From positions 78,942 to 142,941 of the forward strand of contig NZ_CP136338.1 of assembly GCF_032681285.1 (NCBI RefSeq): a DNA stretch of 64,000 bases, written 5' to 3'. The translations under genes and the position numbers were made by a program. The stretch is from Piscinibacter gummiphilus. Its GTDB lineage: Bacteria > Pseudomonadota > Gammaproteobacteria > Burkholderiales > Burkholderiaceae_C. Positions 60,308-64,000 of this stretch are shown here, piece after piece. Under the pieces are notes generated by a model that had not been told where the DNA came from, made no database searches, and saw only the letters and a list, made by a program, of their open reading frames with translations. Position 1 is the stretch's first letter. The number at the start of each line of letters is the position of its first letter.

Positions 60308-62969
60308 CTAACTGTCCTCGCCGTAACACGACTCGCCTCCAATCGGCGTTTTGCCACAAGGCATCATCCGTCTCCTCGTCTTTCGCGAGCAGATTTCGGT
60401 ATTGGTGCCCGCGATGAGCCAGTTCCTGCGGGGCGCCGCTCTCTGCGATTTGGCCATTGTCGACAACCAAGACGCGATCAAAATCGAGCGTCTCCGCAAT
60501 GTTGTGAGTGACACAAATCAACGTGGCGTGGTGCCAATGTTTTCGTGCGAGAAGAAGAAGACGCTTCCGCTGAACTGAATCCAGGCCGCGGAACGGTTCA
60601 TCAAGAATTACGAGATTCGCATCGCGGCGGTACAGAGCGCGTGCAAGCCGAATACGCTGACCTTCGCCACCCGACACGAGCGTACCGCCCTCACCCAACT
60701 CTGTATGAATTCCCGACTCCATTCGCTCTAGGACGGCTGCAAGATCGGTGGCATCGAGGACCTCTGCGAGTTCGGGCCCCACTCTCGAAAGACATCCGTA
60801 TCGCACGTTGTCAATGAGGGACCGATTCCAAATCTGAGCGCCGGGATCAACCCAGGCTGTGCGCGCGCGCAACGCCTCCAGACGATCCGGTGTCAGAGGT
60901 ATCCCATCTATCAGGATCTGACCTCTGCTCGCCCGCTGCCATCCCAAGAGTAGGCCGACAAGGGAAGACTTCCCCGCTCCAGAAGCCCCAACTACGGCGA
61001 CGTGCTCGCCGGTCTCGATCGAGAGAGACACATTCTGAAGAATAGAGCGATGTGCCGACGTGTTGACTGTGACCGAGTCGAATTGAATTCGCACCCCACC
61101 AGAAGCGGCGGGGGGTTGACTGTCGCCGACAACTGACTCACTTTCGAGAGCAACAGTCAGAGGCTCAATCAGGCGCAAAACCTCATTCTTCAACGTTGCT
61201 GTACGTCGCCAAAGCAATGCCAAATCATTGGCGAGAATCGGCAACAACAAGGCCCAGTAGGCCAATAGAAGCATGGTGACCGAAGAGACCGCTCCGCTCG
61301 CAAGTGGCAACACCAACACACCCACAAGCAAGACGCCCATTCCGACAAGCGCCAGCTCTGTCTTTATCGCCAGGCGACCAAAGGAACCTTGTGCGCGTCC
61401 CCAACTACGAACAAGGCGCTCTTGCTCCGTTTCCATCGCCTCAGCAGCATTGTGAGCGCGTATAGGCAACACGCCGATCAACGCGTCTAGATAGAAGCTC
61501 ACTAGGCCGCCGGCATGGGTCTGGGCGCGCAAATCGTAGTCTGCCAAGCGCGCCTGAAACAGGAACGGCACTACCAGAACCGCCGCAGACAACCCGACAA
61601 CGGGAAGCGAGCTACCGGGTATGAGCCACACAAGGCCCGCCGTGATGGTGATGAACGCGGTAAGCGCGCGCAGCCAGCGAAAGAGGACGTCTGGCAACGA
61701 CCTTAGGACCGCGATGCCGTGAAATCGGTCAGCGAGATCGGTGCCGGAGCGGGTTCGAAAATATGTGTCTGGCAGCCGTGGAAGGCGCTGCAACAGAGAT
61801 ACCCGGAATCGGAGGTCGACGTGCCTTCCAATCTGAAGACCCATCCGAACGCATAGCGCATCTATCACCCAAATCGTGACAAAGACAAGGAGCAGCAAAA
61901 GACAAGCTGACAGGCGCTGATGGTCTGCGTGGAGATAAGACTGCGTGGAAAGCAGCGTCCGCGTCGAGAGCGCTGCCACGAGTTCAATCAAGGAGGCTGC
62001 TACTGACAACGGCAGCATACTTGCGCAAAGCCACCGTAGATGTGTTGGCATGAGCCCCCACAGAACGAGTGCGGGATGCGGCGTTCGTCCATATATCGAC
62101 TTGAGATCAGGTTCGTCTTTCGCGGCTTCCGGCGCCACCCCAGCAACCTGTGCCTCTTTTGCCAGCTCTTTGAGTCGACTGGTTCCCGTGATGCGGAGTG
62201 TGGGCACGCCGCGCAACATGACCGTTGCCTCATCGTCGACGATTGGAACTGCCGACCAGTACATTGCTGGGATGTAGCGCTCGTCGTGAAGCGGAGCCGG
62301 GGTTGCCAGTTCGAACAGCCGTCGAACCAATTGGTCTGCACTTGAGCCTCGGCTCAGCGCACCACGGCTTACCATGGCATCGACGCTTCGCAAGCTGGCA
62401 TCGAGCGCCGCGATCTGCCGGGTCGGCTTATCTGGGTCGGCCTCCGCAAGCAGCCCCTTTGCGTCAACGACACCAAGGCGGTCGAGGCGGTCTCGCATCA
62501 CGTCACGGAACTCAGTGCGGGCAGTAGTCCAGGAGCGCCAATGCTCAGCATCTAGCGGCATCATATGCACGAGGACCTCTGCGAGGATTTCCCGCACGTG
62601 AAGCCACCGGCGTCCGTGAGCTGGATCCATCACGAGAATGCGATCACCGAATCGTTCCCAGAGCACGATAAAGTGCGCTAACCCCGTGGGCAGTCTGGTG
62701 ATGACCACAGCGGGCAGGTGCTCGTGCCCCTTTAGAAGCAGGTCCTCTGGCGGAACCAACGCCTTGTCGGTGTCGAACCCAAAGCGTTCCAAAAGCGATT
62801 CGAGTACGTCAAAAGAAGTCCCGTCGACATCCGTCGCGCAAGCTTCGCGAATGCGGTCGTACCTCACCGGCACGCCGTACCCCTCCATCAGACTCTTTAT
62901 CACCGCAGGGCCGCAGTCGTTGCCCGAAGTCTGAACGACTTCTGGAATGATGTACCGCTTGCGGATCAT
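60297..62969 (-). CDS. Peptidase C39-ABC bacteriocin-type exporter
   Basis: This is an 890-aa PCAT transporter that cleaves leaders and exports the peptide. The N-terminal C39 protease (1-135) has its full triad: Cys19 in NDCGPA, His99 in LAHFIVLW and Asp115 in VMDPAHG. A linker of about 200 residues and a six-helix domain follow. The ATPase carries Walker A GASGAGKSS (661-669), signature LVSGGEGQR (764-772) and Walker B LVILDEPF with THN as switch. The start overlaps the HlyD stop by 4 bases. It is the probable leader protease for the 57-aa precursor, though that peptide lacks a standard double-glycine site. Confidence 0.94.
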   Translation of the reverse strand: MIRKRYIIPEVVQTSGNDCGPAVIKSLMEGYGVPVRYDRIREACATDVDGTSFDVLESLLERFGFDTDKALVPPEDLLLKGHEHLPAVVITRLPTGLAHFIVLWERFGDRILVMDPAHGRRWLHVREILAEVLVHMMPLDAEHWRSWTTARTEFRDVMRDRLDRLGVVDAKGLLAEADPDKPTRQIAALDASLRSVDAMVSRGALSRGSSADQLVRRLFELATPAPLHDERYIPAMYWSAVPIVDDEATVMLRGVPTLRITGTSRLKELAKEAQVAGVAPEAAKDEPDLKSIYGRTPHPALVLWGLMPTHLRWLCASMLPLSVAASLIELVAALSTRTLLSTQSYLHADHQRLSACLLLLLVFVTIWVIDALCVRMGLQIGRHVDLRFRVSLLQRLPRLPDTYFRTRSGTDLADRFHGIAVLRSLPDVLFRWLRALTAFITITAGLVWLIPGSSLPVVGLSAAVLVVPFLFQARLADYDLRAQTHAGGLVSFYLDALIGVLPIRAHNAAEAMETEQERLVRSWGRAQGSFGRLAIKTELALVGMGVLLVGVLVLPLASGAVSSVTMLLLAYWALLLPILANDLALLWRRTATLKNEVLRLIEPLTVALESESVVGDSQPPAASGGVRIQFDSVTVNTSAHRSILQNVSLSIETGEHVAVVGASGAGKSSLVGLLLGWQRASRGQILIDGIPLTPDRLEALRARTAWVDPGAQIWNRSLIDNVRYGCLSRVGPELAEVLDATDLAAVLERMESGIHTELGEGGTLVSGGEGQRIRLARALYRRDANLVILDEPFRGLDSVQRKRLLLLARKHWHHATLICVTHNIAETLDFDRVLVVDNGQIAESGAPQELAHRGHQYRNLLAKDEETDDALWQNADWRRVVLRRGQLVEP

Positions 62970-64000
62970 CTTGTCGGCTTTTCATTTGGGCGCACCAAAT
63001 CACCCAACATTGCCCTGAACAAACTTATCGGGGTCATTTGGGCAACGACGATCTCAACACTACCGCTCAATCCGTGCTGGAGAGGAATCCGCGACGCTTT
63101 CTGGTCGTCCAGCGCAAGCTCGACACGAATAAGACCGTTGTGCGGCTCAGCTGCCGCTCGAGTAACGCGGCCTTCGAGCATCCCGAATTCTGCCCATGGG
63201 AACCCGCCAACACGCATCGTGCCTAGCTGACCCTCGCTGACCCGGCCGACCGCTTCTTGCGGCGCGTAGTCAGCCACAATAGTTAGCGTGCCATTGGGGA
63301 GGATCGTCGCCAACCGCTCCCCCTCGGCAACGGCAGATCCAACTTGGTTTGCGCCGATACCAATTATTTTTCCGGCGCGACTGGCATAGATCTTCCGGAG
63401 CTCGACACGTCGACGTGCAACCTCCACCGCCGCACCTGCGGTACTCTGCGCACCCTCCAGTTCAACAAGCGTCTGCTTGATCCGATCGATGCGAACGCGG
63501 ACAGTGTTCTGCCGCACAACCACCTCATCTGTCGCTCGACGGGCCTCGGCTTCCGCGACGGCTAGAAGTGCCTTCTGCTGCTCAGCAAGTGAACGGCGCC
63601 GGACTCTGTCCATTTCAGCAACCATCTCTCCCAATCTGTTGCTCTGTGCGAGTTCTGCTTCGGCCAAACCCACCGCGCTCTTCGTCTGAGCGACTCGCGA
63701 ATGGACTGCCTCCACCTGGCTTTTGGCGACATTGGTTTCGCGCTCAAGGAGAAGCATTTCATTTGCGAGTTCCGCACGAACGGCCACCAACCTTGATCCC
63801 AACGCTGCCAAGCGCAGCTCTTCTTCCTCTAGTTGACGGGTCTCAACTGCGTGTTCCAACTCGGCAATGAGTTCGCCCGAAGTGACCTGCCGGCCAAGTT
63901 CCAGTTTCGAGAAAGCCAAGACGCCTGCAGCGGGTGCGACTACCGGTTGGATTTCCTTGCGTTCGATCCGAGCGGCATTGCTGATTGCGTAGAGATTGAT
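62966..64000 (-). CDS. HlyD-type membrane fusion protein (start outside window)
   Basis: The frame is open to the right edge (reading INLYAISNAARIERKEIQP), so the N-terminal membrane anchor is outside. A TTG at 63919 is not the real start. The visible part has the first lipoyl half (VVAPAAGVLAFSKLELG), a long coiled-coil hairpin (about 63820-63420), the second lipoyl half (IYASRAGKIIGIGANQVGS) and the beta-barrel. It bridges the inner-membrane ABC exporter to an outer-membrane channel. No TolC gene is in the window. Confidence 0.92.
   Translation of the reverse strand: MNLYAISNAARIERKEIQPVVAPAAGVLAFSKLELGRQVTSGELIAELEHAVETRQLEEEELRLAALGSRLVAVRAELANEMLLLERETNVAKSQVEAVHSRVAQTKSAVGLAEAELAQSNRLGEMVAEMDRVRRRSLAEQQKALLAVAEAEARRATDEVVVRQNTVRVRIDRIKQTLVELEGAQSTAGAAVEVARRRVELRKIYASRAGKIIGIGANQVGSAVAEGERLATILPNGTLTIVADYAPQEAVGRVSEGQLGTMRVGGFPWAEFGMLEGRVTRAAAEPHNGLIRVELALDDQKASRIPLQHGLSGSVEIVVAQMTPISLFRAMLGDLVRPNEKPTR

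Noticed and set aside
1..64000. tRNA, rRNA and CRISPR features
   Set aside because: No cloverleaf-like CCA ends, rRNA stretches or regularly spaced short repeats were seen; the repeats present are IS ends, IS copies and paralogous genes.

Overview
The window is GC-rich, mobile-element-laden DNA from a betaproteobacterium, most likely of the order Burkholderiales. The signs are two IS1071 copies, a Bug-family solute-binding protein, VgrG-type T6SS genes, and IS66 and IS21 elements typical of that group. No rRNA, tRNA or CRISPR array was seen.

Layout. (1) 1-2404: 3' part of a vgrG (minus strand, running off the window) with a divergent small HTH gene. The same pair recurs at 42192-48469. (2) 2.5-8.4 kb: an accessory stretch with an AAA+ ATPase, a decayed DUF2278/lamin-tail gene, a PLD-fold protein, two small envelope proteins, an NYN/LOTUS protein and an antitoxin-like gene. 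(3) 8.8-15.2 kb: a compact plus-strand operon with a HEPN-like protein, a tyrosine recombinase and a phosphorothioation-associated methyltransferase homologue. It looks like a defence module. (4) 15329-28350: a composite unit of two direct IS1071 copies. It encloses a carboxylesterase, a Bug protein, back-to-back truncated kefC and lpdA genes, and an IS91-family transposase whose two ends lie at opposite sides of the cargo. (5) 28.3-48.5 kb: a T6SS effector locus (vgrG, linker protein, AHH nuclease, Imm11 immunity) next to a helicase IV gene. One IS21 and two IS66 elements disrupt it. Target-site duplications identify each insertion, and removing each element restores an exact reading frame.

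(6) 48.5-64 kb: a RiPP-like biosynthetic cluster that continues past the right edge, and the most interesting part of the window. A minus-strand, translationally coupled operon reads: a 57-aa cysteine-free candidate precursor, an unrecognised 225-aa protein, a DUF692 (MNIO) enzyme, a 1438-aa fusion (unknown N-domain, NodU/CmcH-type carbamoyltransferase, RRE-like winged helix, YcaO), TfuA, a DUF6445/2OG-oxygenase-like protein and a GNAT acetyltransferase. Divergent to it is a rhodanese-E1 (MoeZ-like) sulfurtransferase. Convergent to that is a three-gene export set: an ABC transporter, a C39-peptidase ABC transporter and an HlyD-type adaptor. My working model is that the precursor is backbone-modified, perhaps thioamidated by YcaO/TfuA with sulfur mobilised by the rhodanese-E1. 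Further oxidation (MNIO, 2OG), carbamoylation and acetylation would follow, then leader cleavage and export. I know of no described pathway with this enzyme set or with a carbamoyltransferase-YcaO fusion, but I could not search.
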